Shown: positions 22,564 to 34,079 of the stretch, piece after piece | Layout: each line of letters begins with the position of its first letter | How positions within the stretch are numbered: the stretch's first letter is position 1 | Origin: Tenrec ecaudatus | Lineage: Eukaryota > Chordata > Mammalia > Afrosoricida > Tenrecidae | Length of the DNA: 64,000 nucleotides | Direction: 5' to 3' | Assembly (NCBI RefSeq): GCF_050624435.1 | Contig: NC_134545.1 | Coordinates: 82,657,563-82,721,562 of the forward strand | The notes under the pieces: generated by a model | What the model was told of the DNA's origin: nothing | Databases searched by the model: none | What the model saw: the letters and a program-made list of their open reading frames with translations, nothing else | Program-made: the position numbers and the translations under genes

Positions 22564-23071
22564 TGTCCATTGGGACCTATCATATAGGCTACTATAATTC
22601 ATGAGTAAGCAGAGGAGGTGATATCATGGATTATCAGTGTTTAGGACTTCCCATGTCTTAACTTGGCTCCGTACTCAGGAACTCTGTGGGAGAAAGACCC
22701 GGGTGATGTGTTCCCCTAGAGACGGGAGCCTATGAAACGTTATAGGGCTGCACCACCCTGTCACATGAGGTTGCTATGGAGGGTAAAAGTGGATTTGATG
22801 GCACCTGATAGCAACAACAATGGCATAGGCTCCAACTCATGGAAGCCCTATGTGTAATAGCATGAAGGGCTGTACAGCTTGTGCCATCCTCTTGACTTTT
22901 AGTGTGTCTGAATCCAATGTAGCACCTATTATGTGGTGCTTCCTGATCTAGACTTCTCATCTTTCAGCACTCAGCACAGTCTTCCCTTATGACCCTTGGG
23001 ACCCATTGTGACCATGAGGTTTTCATTGGCTAATTTTCAGAAGTAGATTTCTGTGGTGGATATATAATCAA

Positions 23072-23541
23072 TCGTTTGTCAATTTAAGGATTAAGAGTGT
23101 AGGGGTGGAGTCTAGCTTGTCAATCAGATCATAGCCAATGAGGCCTCTGTGTGGGCATGGTCTTCTGAGAATTCTGGGAAATCCTGTACTTCCTCCTTGG
23201 AGATATTTCTCTCTCTGTCACTCCCTGGGAGACATAGCAGCTGACAAGACACATGGACCCACCGTGATGCAGAGACCCCTGCCAGCGCTGAGATGTTTCC
23301 AATGCCACTGGATCCAAAGACTTTCTACCCACTGGCCTGTGATCTTCTACATTTGGCGCTATTCCACGTGTTTTGTGAGTCTGAAGAGGACTTTATAGAT
23401 TGGTATCAGACTTATGGACTTGATCTGGACTGGGCTGGGATGTTTTCTAAATGTTCAATTGCTCTTTTATATAAACCTCTTCCTTATACACATATGAGTG
23501 TCTCCATGAATTTGTTTCTCTAGTCTACCTAGACTAACACA
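23072..23541 (+). mobile_element. ERVL-like (class III) solo LTR, copy 1
   Basis: Begins TGTCAATTTAAGGATTAAG, contains ATAGCCAATGAGGCC, ACTGGCCTGTGATCTTC and TATATAAACCTCTTCC, and ends TTTCTCTAGTCTACC..CTAACACA. The start (TGTCAA) and the terminal TTTCTCT..GACTAACACA resemble ERVL/MLT2-type LTRs. No internal retroviral sequence follows. The family name is inference. Confidence 0.7.
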
Positions 23542-23869
23542 ATTTCCAAGCCTTCCTTGTCCATCTTCGTCTGGAAGCTCCACTGAAGCTTGTCCATCAT
23601 GGTTGACCCTGCGTGTCTTAGAAATATCTGTGGCACAGTTTTCAGCATCAACAGTTAGGCTACCACAGTGCAACGAACTGATAGACTAGGGGTGGATATG
23701 AGTGGACAGAGACTTTGTATTAAGTAATGTGATTTAATCAGGATGGGGCCACCAAGAATGATCACTGAGATATTATTCTGGGTGGGAGCTGTCGGCTTCT
23801 ATTTAAACTCCTAGTGACCCTGTGCTGTGAAATGTAAGTCAAACCCATGACTCCTCTGTGGTTGTTACA

Positions 23870-24363
23870 TACTCTGTTGTCAGTATGAGAGTATTAAGAG
23901 TGAAGGGGTAGAGTGTAGCCTGTCAATCAGGTCGCAGCTTGATGACCTCATTTGGAGGTGCCACGAAGATAAATAGCTTGCTGAAGGTGGGACACATGCT
24001 CACTCCCTGAGAGACATTCCTGGCGACAAGCTACATGAAGCTATGCTGATGGGAGCCAGAGCCTTGGAGCTGGAAGAGCCATGTGGAGACCCATACCAGT
24101 GCTAAGATGCTTCTACCGCCACTGGATCCACAAGACTTTCCACCCACTGGCCTATGATCTTCCTGCATTAGGTGTCATTGCATGTGTTGTGTGAGTCTGA
24201 AGAGGATGTTACAGACTGGTGCTGGACATAGGGGCCAATATTGAGCTTATGGACTTGATCTGGGCTGCATGTTTTCTTGATGTACAATTACTTTTCATAT
24301 AAAGCTCATTCCTATACACATATGAGTGTCTATGAATTTGTTTCTCTGGTCTACTCAGACTAC
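23870..24363 (+). mobile_element. ERVL-like solo LTR, copy 2
   Basis: Same order as copy 1 with more divergence: TTGTCAGTATGAGAG, GTCAATCAGGTCGCAGC, CACCCACTGGCCTATGATCTTCC, ATATAAAGCTCATTCC, TTTCTCTGGTCTACTCAGACTA. Confidence 0.7.
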
Positions 24364-24675
24364 CTCATCCTCTATCTCTCCATCTTGTATTTCTCATCTA
24401 TGTCTACCTTGGTTTTCTTTGTAAAATCAAGAGTAATTGTATTCCAACGTGAATCAGAATTTGTTGAAACTGGAGGGCCCCTTGAGACTAGTGCCCCCAA
24501 ACGCTCTTCCAACCTTGAAGGGAAACTAATCCCTGAGGTCACCTTGTGACCCAGAATAATGAATATCACACATAAGTATTGTATGCTTTAAAAAAGCACC
24601 TGCATGAGGCCAGTTGGTCAACTATTACTTTAAATCATAGGTTCCCCAATTCATTCGGCATTGTTGTAGTTACAG

Positions 24676-25245
24676 AATCTGGTGTCAATTTGAGAAGATT
24701 ATGAGCGAAGGGATGGAGTCTAGTCTGTCAATCAGATCATAGCCAACGAGGCCTATGTGTGGGCATGGCCTTCTCCTGAGAATTCTGGGAACTCCTGTAT
24801 TCCTTCTTGGAGACAGGAGATACCATCTCTCTCTCTCAGCTCACTCCCTGGGAGACATTGCAGCTGACAAGACACATGGAACTATGCTAGTGGCCTGAGC
24901 TGGAGAAGCCACAGGGACCTACCCTGATGTAACCTCTGAAGCCAGATAAACTACATAGAGACCCCTGATAGCACTGAGATGCTTACAACGCCACTGGATC
25001 CAAAGATTTTCTACCCACTGGCTGTGATTGTTCTGCATTTGGCTTCATTGCATGTGTTTCATGAATCTAAAGAAGACTTTATAGATTGGTGTCAGACATA
25101 TGGGCTAATATCGGACTTAGAGCCTTGAACTGGACTGGGTTGGGATGCTTTCTTAATATACAATTACCCTTTATATAAAACTCTCTTTTATACACATATG
25201 AGTTTCTATGGATTTGTTTCTCTAGTCTACACGGCCTAACACAGC
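24676..25245 (+). mobile_element. ERVL-like solo LTR, copy 3
   Basis: AATCTGGTGTCAATTTGAG at the start, TTGGAGACAGGAGATACC inside, TATATAAAACTCTC near the end, then TTTCTCTAGTCTACACGG and CTAACACAG. It is longer than copies 1 and 2 through an internal extension around 24,880-24,960. Confidence 0.75.
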
Positions 25246-25639
25246 CTATTGCCTCCTTTTCAGGAAAACAAAAAACTTACTCAGCACCCCCTCATCAATT
25301 AAAAACTTTTGTACTTTAACTCCAAATCCAGGATGAGGTGTAAGTGTCTGCTTTGGAAGCCCCTCTGGAGTGTTCCAGTGTTTCCCCCGGGGAAGTCCTG
25401 CTCACTTTGGGAAATACTGCTTTAAATAAAGATGTGAAGATTTCAGGTCAATGGGATTCATGGAAACAGAATGACTAGAACAGAAATCACGTGAATACTC
25501 ATGCATGGTGAAGCATGCACTCTATGTCACTGAGCATTTCGTGAAGAAATTTTCCATAAGAAACTCAGCTGCTGTGTCAACCTTCACCCGAAATATTATT
25601 TCAAAAACGTGAGATCATATAGCATTCCCCTTGTTCAAG

Positions 25640-26080
25640 TTCTTCTGTGGCTCTAATTGAATCCTGTGCATGCCTGACTCTGATGAACTCAACGTGTTCT
25701 TGGGTCCCCTCAACTCAACACTCCCCCCATCTCTGAAGCACCAACCACTCTGCCCTCAAAGAGCTTAGCCATCTCTTCACGCAGATTGTTCTCTTTGGCT
25801 GGAATAGTCTGCCCCTGGGTCTTCTTTTGACTGGCTCCTTCTTCTCCATCCAGCTCAATAGAAAGGCCCCGCCTCACAGAGATGCTCTATCTGCACCATT
25901 CATTGGCAGGATGTTCTAGCACACAGCAGTTCAGCTCAGCGAGTAAGCGCCGAGGTCTTTCGTTTCTGTCTTTCCTGCTAGATTGTGAACTTCGTGAAAG
26001 GCGAATCATGCTTGTTGGTTTCCCACCGGGAAACCCTTAGTTCCTGGTGCACAGTGATAAATATCGATCACTCTTTGCTA
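25640..26080 (+). mobile_element. L2-type LINE 3' end
   Basis: TTCTCTTTGGCTGGAATAGTCTG, CTGCTAGATTGTGAACTTCGTG and CCTGGTGCACAGTGATAAATA are diagnostic L2 3' words (CTGGAATGC, CTAGACTGTAAGCTC, CTGGCACATAG..AATAAAT). Confidence 0.8.
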
Positions 26081-26164
26081 CAAGAGTTGTTAAAGGGAAT
26101 TTGTCTAATGGGGGCTGAGATCACAATGCAATGTGGAGGTGAGTGGGATGACAGAGAGGCAGTG

Positions 26165-26385
26165 AACCCCAAAGCAAACTCACTGCCATTGAGTCAATTT
26201 CAACTCACAGCTGCCCTATAGGACAGAGTAGAACTGCCCCCTTTAGGCTTCTGATACTTTACATTTTTATAGGAGTAGACAGTTTTATCTCTCTCCAGAA
26301 GAGCGACTGATAGGCTCGAACCATCGACCTGGTGATTAACAGCTTGCTGTGTAGCCCCACAACATCACCAGAGCTCTTGGCAGAT
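26165..26385 (-). mobile_element. AfroSINE, minus strand, near full length
   Basis: CTCACTGCCATTGAGTCAATTTC, TATAGGACAGAGTAG, AACTGCCCC, GGCTCGAACCATCGACC, CACCAGAGCTC in antisense order. Confidence 0.9.
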
Positions 26386-26884
26386 GAAAGTAGAATGCTG
26401 ATAAACTGCTCCTCTTCAAAAAAAAAAGAAGAAAAAAAGTGTGTGTCAGGGAGGGGCTCATTTGTGGTATAAGTACTCCTCCCATTACAGCTCATTTTAA
26501 GCTCTAAAAGTTTAAATTCAGATTTGTGAAGTTCCTGAATACTGAACAATTGCCTCTTCACTGCTAAGATGGGTTCCAGCATATTCCTGGAAACAAGGTT
26601 AGCATGAAAGCAATGTGTACCCAGGAGATGAGGAGGCTCAGCTAGGGCTTCCTGCAGGAGGTAGTACCTGATCTGCATTTTGAGGGAAAGGCATGCTGGT
26701 CCAGACCCTGTATCTCTTCACTGGTTGTCACAGTGTCACTCCCAAAGCCTACATTCAACGGATCCTGGCTCCCCTACTCAGCCCACTTCTGTCGGTCTAA
26801 AGGTTGTCACCTAATGGTTGGCATTTCACCAGGTTTGTGTCTGTGTTCTAAAGCAGAGCATTAAACCAGGTAGAAGTTAAGCTA

Positions 26885-27780
26885 AAAGCAAAAACGCAAA
26901 CTCACTGCCATCCAATCAGTGCAACTCACAGTGACCTGACAGGCAGGGTAGAATTGCCCCCTGAGAGTTTCTGAGACTAAAACTATATATATTTTTGTAA
27001 TCATTTTATTGGAAGCTCTTACAGATACTTTAACAAGCCGTAATCCAATTAGATCTGGACTCATTGTACACTTACTGTCACCATCATTTTCAAAACATTT
27101 TCTTTTATCTTGGACTCTTTGATATCAGCTCCCCTTTATCTCCTCCCTCCCCTCCAGGAACCCTTGTTATTTATTATATATTATTATTTTACCATAGCGT
27201 ACACCAGCCAACGTATCTGTTCATCTACAATTCTGTTATTCATTCGCCTCTAGTGGGCTTATACGGTCATCATTGCTATCTGCTCCTCCTTTCCCCCAAC
27301 CACCCCCTCTCTTCCCGAACCCTCAGGGAGTCATTACTCCCATTTCTGTTTCTGAAGGGTTTATCTACTTTGTATTTCATGCATTGAACCATCTTAATTA
27401 CACAAATGAACATCCATAGGTCTAACAAGATTAATGGGATAAAACTAAGACCATAATAGGAAGGGGAGGCTATATTAAAGAACTAGAGGGTAGTTAAGTG
27501 TTTCAATCAGTGCTATACTGCACCTTGGATATGTCACCCCTTCTCTGCGGCTCTTCTGTGAGGGACTGTCCAATTATCTTACGGGGGTGGGGGTTGGGTC
27601 TCTATTTTGTCTTCGCTCCTTCATGTCAATTTGATTGCTTGTTTTTGAATTTCTGATACGTATTCATGTTATGGGAGTAGAACACCTTATCTTTCTCTCT
27701 TGGAGCTACTGGTGGCTTCAAACTGCTGACCTTGTGGTTAGCAACCTAATTCATAACCCACTACACCACCAGGGCTCAGC
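26885..27780 (-). mobile_element. AfroSINE split by an L1 insertion
   Basis: The tail half is at 26,885-26,977 (CTCACTGCCATCCAATCAG..CTGAGAGTTTCTGAGAC). The head half is at 27,650-27,780 (TTTCTGATACGTATTC..GGCTTCAAACTGCTGACC..CACCAGGGCTC). The pieces join at the correct SINE position. Confidence 0.8.
26978..27649 (-). mobile_element. Older-type L1 3' UTR inserted in a SINE
   Basis: The flanks TTTCTGAGAC (26,968-26,977) and TTTCTGATAC (27,650-27,659) match 9 of 10 and look like a target duplication. Inside is ATCATTTTATTGGAAGCTCTTACAG.., the older 3' terminus version, then UTR words such as CTTTTCCCGAACCC and TGAGGGACTGTCCAATTATC. Confidence 0.8.
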
Positions 27781-27959
27781 TAGAAATCAGTGAAAGGAAC
27801 AAGGGAAGGCTTTCAGTTCTGTCGTATAGGGTCACTATGAGCTGGAATCTGCTCAATAGCAGTGAGTTAGGTTTAGTTAGGCTCCCAGCAGAGGGACAGT
27901 TTGTGCACACACGAGACAGTAACATACAGTATGATAATTTATTAAGTCTCTGAATACTT

Positions 27960-28140
27960 GGAGAAGCCCTCGTGGTGCAGTGGTTACTCACTGGGCTTCA
28001 ATCTTCAAGGTCCAAAGTTTGAAACCACCCCCCGCTCTGAGGGAAAAAGATGAGCTTTCGATTTCTGTAAACAGTTACAGTGTGAGAAACTCGCAGGGGT
28101 GGTTCTACCTGCCCTGTAGGGTTGCAGTGAGTTTTTAATT
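27960..28140 (+). mobile_element. AfroSINE
   Basis: AGAAGCCCTCGTGGTGCAGTGG at the head, AAAGTTTGAAACCACC, then GTGTGAGAAACTCGCAGGGG. The tail is truncated. Confidence 0.85.
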
Positions 28141-28461
28141 GAGGTGTCTATGGGAGCAAATTGGAGGAGATTAGCTCTTGACAGATTTTGTTTGAGAGGC
28201 TGGGGCATCCTAAACTGGTCAGGGACAGGTGGCAGAGGGAAGGAGAAAGAACTGATAACTTTTCTTGTAAAGTATTTTTTATCACAGTTGGTGCTTGTAT
28301 GTGAGTGTGTATCTCTCAGAAATTATATAATTATCATTTTGATATAGTATCATTTGATTAATATCTATTTCATTTAATATAAACTCCACAGGGGCAGGTG
28401 CTGTTTTACTGTCAACTGATCTCAGTAACTCCAGCACAAGGCTTGATAGATCTTAACCAAC

Positions 28462-28997
28462 TGTTATGGATTGCATTCTGTTCCCCTTGGAACATGTGTC
28501 CACATGGCTAGGCCACAATTCTCAGTATTATGTAATTATCTTTCATTTTGTGATCTAGTGTAATTATTCTATGTCATAAAAAACCCCAAACTTCTATCAT
28601 GTTAATGAGGCAGGATTAGTGGTTATTATGTGAATAAAGCAAGACACAATCTACAGGGTTGTTACATCAGTCTCTTGAGATACATAAGAGATTATACAAG
28701 GGAGCAAAGATCAGAAATACTTACAGCCATCCAAAAAGTACACCGGGGGTTTCAGTGCTGAGAATCTCCTAGACTCAATGGAAGATTGATGCCTAGACGC
28801 AATGGAAGATTGATGCACATTAGATCTCTAAGAAACAGCAGGCTTATAGATAGTACAAGGAGACAGGATCTTCCTCTAGAACTGACACAGAGAGAAGGCC
28901 CCTAGAGCTAGAGTCCTGAATTTAGACTTCTAATCTCCTAAACTGTGAGGAAATATATTTGCTAAAGCCATCCATTCGTATGTTGATTAAACCACAC
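28462..28997 (+). mobile_element. MaLR-type solo LTR
   Basis: Starts GTTATGGATTGCATTCTGTTCCCC, has ATGTTAATGAGGCAGGATTAG in the middle, and ends CTAAACTGTGAGGAAATATAT..AAACCACACCA. These are the usual start and polyadenylation words of ERVL-MaLR LTRs. A 24-base internal duplication (GGAAGATTGATGC twice) lies at about 28,780-28,815. Confidence 0.75.
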
Positions 28998-28999
28998 CA

Positions 29000-29540
29000 G
29001 ATAAGTAGGAAAGTAGCAATAAATACATACATTTGCTCATCTAGAGAACTTCCTAAAAATGTCCATATCCATCTATCCTACTGTAAGATCTAATATAAAT
29101 CTCCTTTCTCTGAATCATTCATCTCAATATGGGATGGAAGTGAGAGTAGTGGGACAAATATATATAAAAGCTATCTAAGAAATTTACCTCCAATTCTCTT
29201 CCCAACTCAAATCAAGTGGAACTTTCAAAGGGTTTTACCAGATGCATGACATGATTAAATTTGTTGTTTGTATTAATTGACCTGAGGGAAGCAGTGGGAA
29301 CTGAAGAGAGATGTTGAACCCAGTAAGGAAATTGTTGTAATAAGCTAGGAAAGAAATGATACATATCTGAGTTAAATCATTGGCAGTGGGTGTGACGATA
29401 AGGGCACAGATTCAAGAGAGAATCTACCAGATTTGGCAAGCATTTAAACATGGATTAGGGGGGAACTGAGAGAGGAAATAAACCAGTTGGAAGGGTGCCA
29501 TATTTGAAATGCCTGTTGGGCATGATTAAGGACAGGTCTC
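29000..29540. other. Unassigned intergenic sequence
   Basis: AT-rich, with no coding signal and no repeat assigned with confidence. Confidence 0.4.
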
Positions 29541-29544
29541 CTTG

Positions 29545-29650
29545 TTGCTGCACCACCCTCACAATTGTCATGTTTGAACCCATCGTGGCAGCCATTGTGT
29601 CAATCCAGTTTGTCGAGGGTCTTCCTCTCTTCCGTTGGCCTCGTAAACTG
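29545..29650 (-). mobile_element. RTE LINE fragment
   Basis: CACCCTCACAATTGTCATG, GAACCCATCGTGGCAGCC and GTGTCAATCCAGTTTGTCGAGGG parallel the RTE at 9,716-9,785 (CTCACCATCGTTCCTG, CATTGATGTAGCCACGG, GTGTCAGTCCATCTCC). Confidence 0.75.
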
Positions 29651-29770
29651 GAAGTAAGAACTGTGAGAATAGTGAGGCCAGGAGAGAAGGTACTGGCGTT
29701 CCCTCCTCCCGCAAAATGCAAGAACTCTGGAGAACACCAATGTGTTTAAGAAGCAGTGAGGTAGTCACCT

Positions 29771-30250
29771 AATCTGGTGTCAATTTAAGGATTGAGTGTA
29801 GGGGTGGCGGAGTCTAGGATGTCAATCTGGAGATAGCCAAGGAAACTTCTGTGTGGGCATGGCCTTCTCCTGAGAATTCTGGGAAATCTGGTATTTCCTC
29901 CTTGGAGCGGGAAAGACTCTCTCTGCTACACCCTGGGAGACATTGCAGAAGACATGCCACATGGATGCACCAAGACCTCGGAAGCCAGAGAAGCCACAGA
30001 GAGACCCCTGCCAGCGCTGAGATGCTTACAACGCCACTGGACCAAAGACTTTCTACCCACTGGCCTGTGATTGTCCTGCATTTGGCTTCATTGCATGTGC
30101 TTCGTGAGTCTAAAGAGGACTTTATAGATTGGTATCGGACATATGGGTTAATATCAGACTTATGGTCAAGGACTGGGCTGGGCTGTTTTCTTAATGTACA
30201 ATTGCTCTTGTATATAAAACTCTTTCTTATACACATGCGTGTCCATGGAT
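29771..30250 (+). mobile_element. ERVL-like solo LTR, copy 4
   Basis: AATCTGGTGTCAATTTAAGG at the start, CTGGGAGACATTGCAG, CCACTGGACCAAAGACTTTC and ATATAAAACTCTTTC are all shared with the three copies at 23-25 kb. It stops about 30 bp short of the usual end. It lies roughly 0.3 kb upstream of the CpG island. Confidence 0.75.
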
Positions 30251-30559
30251 TAGAAAGTTTAAGGAAAAAAAGGGACTAGAAGTGCCCAGCAGTGTCAAAT
30301 GGAGCAACATTTTAGATAAGCCTAAAAAGACCCTCAATGACTTGGCATCAAGAACACGGTGGCCTGATCAGGGGCATCGTCAGCAGAGTGGGGCAGAAGC
30401 CACAGTAGAGGTGAAGGAAGTAGACAGGGTGAGGAGTGCACACAGCGAATTATCTACCTCAAGGAACGGAGGAGGAGAGGTGGGATGGTGGAGTGGGACG
30501 TGAGGAATGTGAGCGTGTTTAGCCGAGGAGAAGGAGGGGGCCTTGGGAAGACAAGGGCA

Positions 30560-31600
30560 GACGTCTTACTACCGTCGCCACACCCTCGCTATTAGGAGCT
30601 CCTCCCTCCACGTGACCCGGACGGCGTCCGCGAGGGCCGGCCCTCGCGAGACTACATCCCCCAGAAGCCCCCGCGGCCCTGGTGGGCGGGGCCAGGGCCT
30701 GGCGCGAGCTCCCGCGGCGCGAGCGGAAGAGGGAGAGTTTCGCTGAGGCGGCGGAAGCTGAGAACTACGGTGCCCCCGGTAACGACCAGCCCCCTCGTTT
30801 CCTTCTTTCCTTCCCTGCGCACCCCAAGCTTGGTTAGTCGCTTTTTCTCCTCTCCTGACAGCTGGGGTCAAGACTTCGTTTCTTCCTTTGTTTTTTAACC
30901 CCTGTTTTCTTTTTCTTCCTCACGGGACGCGGAGGGCGGGCCGGCGCCTGGGGCGGAGGTTACTTGGAAGCTTCCGCCCTTTGACCCTTGCGACCCCTGT
31001 GCCCTTAGGGGACCTGGAGCCCCTTTTGCTCCCTTGGAGTCGCTTGCCTACGGTGGGCCCTCGTCCCAAATAGTCCGTGCTCGGGGTGTTCCTTTCCCGG
31101 GTTTGGCCAGTTGCGGGAGGACTGGGACCGACCCCTCGGAGATTCGTGGGCTTGGGGCTCAGGGGCCGCCCCACGACGGCCGAGCTGCTGGCCCTTTCCG
31201 GGACGCGAGCCTGGCAGGCGAGCCCGCTCCGGGACCCCGGGCTACGGACTCGGCGTGAACCGCCCAGAGGGAGCGTGGACTTCCTGGGCGCCTTGGGCTG
31301 CCCTCGGAACGCGCCAAGTCCCACCCAGCCCAGCCGTCCCCCGAGCCCGGGGCCGGAGGCGCGGGCCGGCCACCCGAGATCTCTAACTGACCGTTAACTG
31401 GTGCCGCAGTTTCTTTATCGGAAAAGCGGGGATTATGGTTTTCGCCCTGCTTGCTTCCCAGCGATGTTGGGGGGTAGGAAGGGGGCTCTGGTCGAGCTTG
31501 GGAAGCCTGGGACCGGCCGCACGTGATAAGTCCGACCTGAGCACCTGCCAGTCCGAGGCCGCGGAATTTGAAGATCGCGTTCAGTCCTTAGGTGGCTCCA
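30560..31600 (+). promoter_or_regulatory. CpG-island promoter of an unidentified gene
   Basis: The only strongly GC-rich, CpG-dense kilobase in the window. TATA-less. Visible sites: CACGTGAC E-box (30,609-30,616), CTCGCGAGA (30,643-30,651), ACTACATCCCCCAGAAGCCC (30,651-30,670), which fits the ZNF143/THAP11 consensus ACTACA..TCCCAGAATGC, and a GC box GGTGGGCGGGGC (30,681-30,692). Such clusters typify broadly expressed mammalian genes. Open frames in the island (31,034-31,397 and antisense) reflect GC content. Orientation is inferred from a plus-strand splice donor and the downstream candidate exon. A bidirectional promoter is possible. Confidence 0.8.
30700..30778 (+). other. Candidate first exon (5' UTR)
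   Basis: Downstream of the ZNF143 and GC-box sites the sequence runs GGAAGAGGGAGAGTTTCGC..GAACTACGG and reaches TGCCCCCG|GTAACG, a possible splice donor with GT at 30,779. There is no ATG with a long frame. The transcription start is not determinable from sequence, so the left edge is nominal. A different donor in the island is possible. Confidence 0.35.
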
Positions 31601-31839
31601 CCTGTTAACAAATCAGGTCGGAAAAGGTGTCTTGGGAAATAGAATGAGCCGCCCTCGAGTTTTCATGTCAGGTTTTTGGAGAAGAGGTGACAGTATAGGC
31701 CACCTGTGGACTATACATTTTAAAAATGTGAACTCAGAGTTTCAGCCTCTTCAAAGTTGGAAACCGCCCCCCTCCGCCCCACACACAGTGCACTCGGCTG
31801 GTCCGTCTGCCCTTGCTCAGAACCTTTATCTTATCTCAA

Positions 31840-32065
31840 AACCGAACCACTGCCGCCAAGTGAATTCCTACCCGTGCTACTACCATCGAGGGATCCCCAC
31901 ACACGGAGACCGGATGAGACAGGGTAGAACTGCCCCGTTGGCTTTTGAAACTAACTCTTGGTGGAAATGGAAAGCCTTGTCTGTCTCCTGTGGTTTCGAG
32001 CTGTTGACATTGCTGTTATTCCAAAATGTAACCAACCACACACATCACCAGGCTCCTTCATATCC
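31840..32065 (-). mobile_element. AfroSINE, minus strand, diverged
   Basis: CACTGCCGCCAAGTGAATTCC, CGGATGAGACAGGGTAGAAC, TGCCCCGTTGGC, GTGGTTTCGAGCTGTTGAC, CACCAGGCTCC in order. Confidence 0.85.
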
Positions 32066-32493
32066 CAGAAACCATTTAAAGACTCCTAAATGTGGTGGTG
32101 AGCAAATACCTGTCACTAGCAGTTCCTGACGATTTTTTCTGTCCCCTTTCAGTTACGACTCTTTTTCTATCTCCAGTTCTAACAATTCTGACAACCGTTT
32201 ATGAGTATTAACATTGGGGCTATATTGGAATATAAATAGCCGATATCTAATCTGGTGTCTGTTTCTGGTATGTCAACTCGGAGAATTTTAAGCAATTAGC
32301 TTAGTATCTTATTTCCCCTGTGAGAGAGAGTTGGGATTTTGCGAATTTTAAGAGTAAGCTGTGCTTGTATTTATTCTGAAATCACGGTTGAAAAATACTT
32401 AAACGTGGTTCAGAAAACTCAAAGAGGAGGTGGTACAGTATGTTAGTTGAGTGCACAAAGTCTGATTTTCACGGAAGTGACCTTTTTTGTTTC

Positions 32494-32548
32494 TAAAATT
32501 TATTTTATTGGGGCTCATACAACTCTTAATCACAATCCATACTCAAGT
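32494..32548 (-). mobile_element. Very short L1 3' tip
   Basis: AATTTATTTTATTGGGGCTC and ACTCTTAATCACAATCCATA only. It is flanked by GAAGTGAC on both sides (about 32,474 and 32,550), an 8-bp apparent target duplication, so the L1 was truncated to about 50 bp on insertion. Confidence 0.8.
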
Positions 32549-32555
32549 CAGAAGT

Positions 32556-32755
32556 GACTATTTCAGTCATTTCAAATTCTGGTGTTAGAACTTATTCACT
32601 GTGTGATTTGGGGCAGGTTGGTTGACCTCTGAGCCTGTTTACTAATCGCTAAAATTGATACATTAGCATTTACCTCACAAGTTGTCTATAAAGGATTAAA
32701 TGTGAATATAAAGTGTTAAGTAGTGGTTGGTGCTAGTAAATCTTTATTGTTGTTG
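32556..32755 (+). mobile_element. MIR SINE
   Basis: AATTCTGGTGTTAGAACTTATTCACTGTGTGATTTGGGGCAGG..CTCTGAGCCTG and ACCTCACAAG follow the MIR order. Confidence 0.7.
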
Positions 32756-32759
32756 CTAC

Positions 32760-33815
32760 TGTTATTAATGACTAAGATGATGGTGCTAATGATAATTTTA
32801 GATAAAGTTTACTCCTGAAATGGCCCTTGTTTGTAAAGTGAGGATAATTATCCTTAGCCCACATACTTTAAAAAATAGCGTGAATGGCTGTCTGTAATAA
32901 CTTAGAAGTTCTCAGATTGCAGGGGTTTTTTTTCAAGCAATTACATTTTATATAAAGATTATATTACACTATTTGTCACTTTTAGACCTTCCCCAAATGC
33001 TGCTGTGTAAAGACTGTATTGGGATGTGCTGTGTTTTTATTTTACTGGAGATGCCAAGTGCTGCTTTGTACCTAGTTTGTTGAAATTGGACTGGTGCTTC
33101 GTTCATAAGAATTCAGCTTTCTGCACATTGTAGTTTATAGCAGAACATATATGTTTATGACTCAGACTAGGATAGGGTTTTACTGAGGGAAACCATTTTT
33201 GTCAGTCTCCCCTCCCCACACCTTTTTATAAAGATAAAACTAGACAATTGGATTTAATTATAAAATTTCAACCTGGTGAATAGGGTCAGGGAGACTTGGC
33301 CACCCTCATTTTTGAAGGTGAAAACTCTTAGTGGCTGGTTGCTTTAACGTGTGAATATGCAAAAAATAACACTCAGAGAAACCAAAAAGGAAAGCCTAGA
33401 GAAGAATTTGTTGGTTATGGCAAAAATCTCAGGGTTAAGAATGGAACTCTGTATTTTTCATTCCTTCACATGCCATGTTGACTACAAGATAGATGTCTGC
33501 AGACTCACGTGTAGAAGTGTTTCTTTTTTTCCTGTTTTCAGTGTGGTATTCCCCCAGCTGTTTTGCCAGTTGTATTCATACCTCAAGTTTATGAAACATC
33601 AAGACAACTAGTCTTTCACAACAGACTTGAATACAAAGCAATTGAAAGAGTCACTTCCATGAAAATCAACTGTGTGCTTTAAACATACCATTTCTCATTT
33701 ATGCTTTAAACACTTGTTCTTTGGCTGTTTTTCAGTTTAAAAGTTTTTGGAAAGCAGACTCATCTTCATCTGTAGCATGCACAAGTAATGGATGTTGAGT
33801 TTAGTAATGTTTGTA
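32760..33815. other. Intron-like AT-rich unique sequence
   Basis: No coding frame supported. The 86-codon frame at 33,351-33,611 lacks domain features. No repeat assigned. Confidence 0.4.
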
Positions 33816-33818
33816 CAG

Positions 33819-33995
33819 GAGCCCTGGTGCTGTAGTGATTATGCTTTGGGTTGTGATCCGAATGGTTGGCAGTCTCTTACCACCAGCAGCTACGAGGGAG
33901 AAAGACTGAGCCTTCTACTTCTCTAAACTGTTAAATTCTTGGAAACCCACAGCAGGCTCCCTTTGAGTCAGCTTTGACTCATGCTGTGCATTTGG
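33819..33995 (+). mobile_element. AfroSINE, diverged
   Basis: AGGAGCCCTGGTGCTGTAGTG at the head, GGAAACCCACAGCAGG, then GAGTCAGCTTTGACTCATGC at the end. Confidence 0.8.
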
Positions 33996-34079
33996 TGTTG
34001 AGTAGTGCCTAGTTGGAGCATTTTGTTACTGGGCCCATGGCACTAAGGCATGTGCATGAGTGGCTGTAATATAGTGTGG

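Noticed and set aside
23545..23700. Block with CACTGAAGCTTGTCCATCATGG and ACCACAGTGCAACGAACTGATAGAC, possible RTE or SINE 3' end
   Set aside because: It looked familiar as afrotherian repeat text, but I could not tie it to a family or find edges.
30920..31397. Long frames on both strands of the CpG island
   Set aside because: GC-rich DNA lacks stop codons by chance. Frames overlap on opposite strands and have no domain.
31632..32129. 165-codon frame downstream of the island
   Set aside because: Its second half is an antisense AfroSINE, so it cannot be an ancestral coding exon. A young exonised SINE is possible but unsupported.
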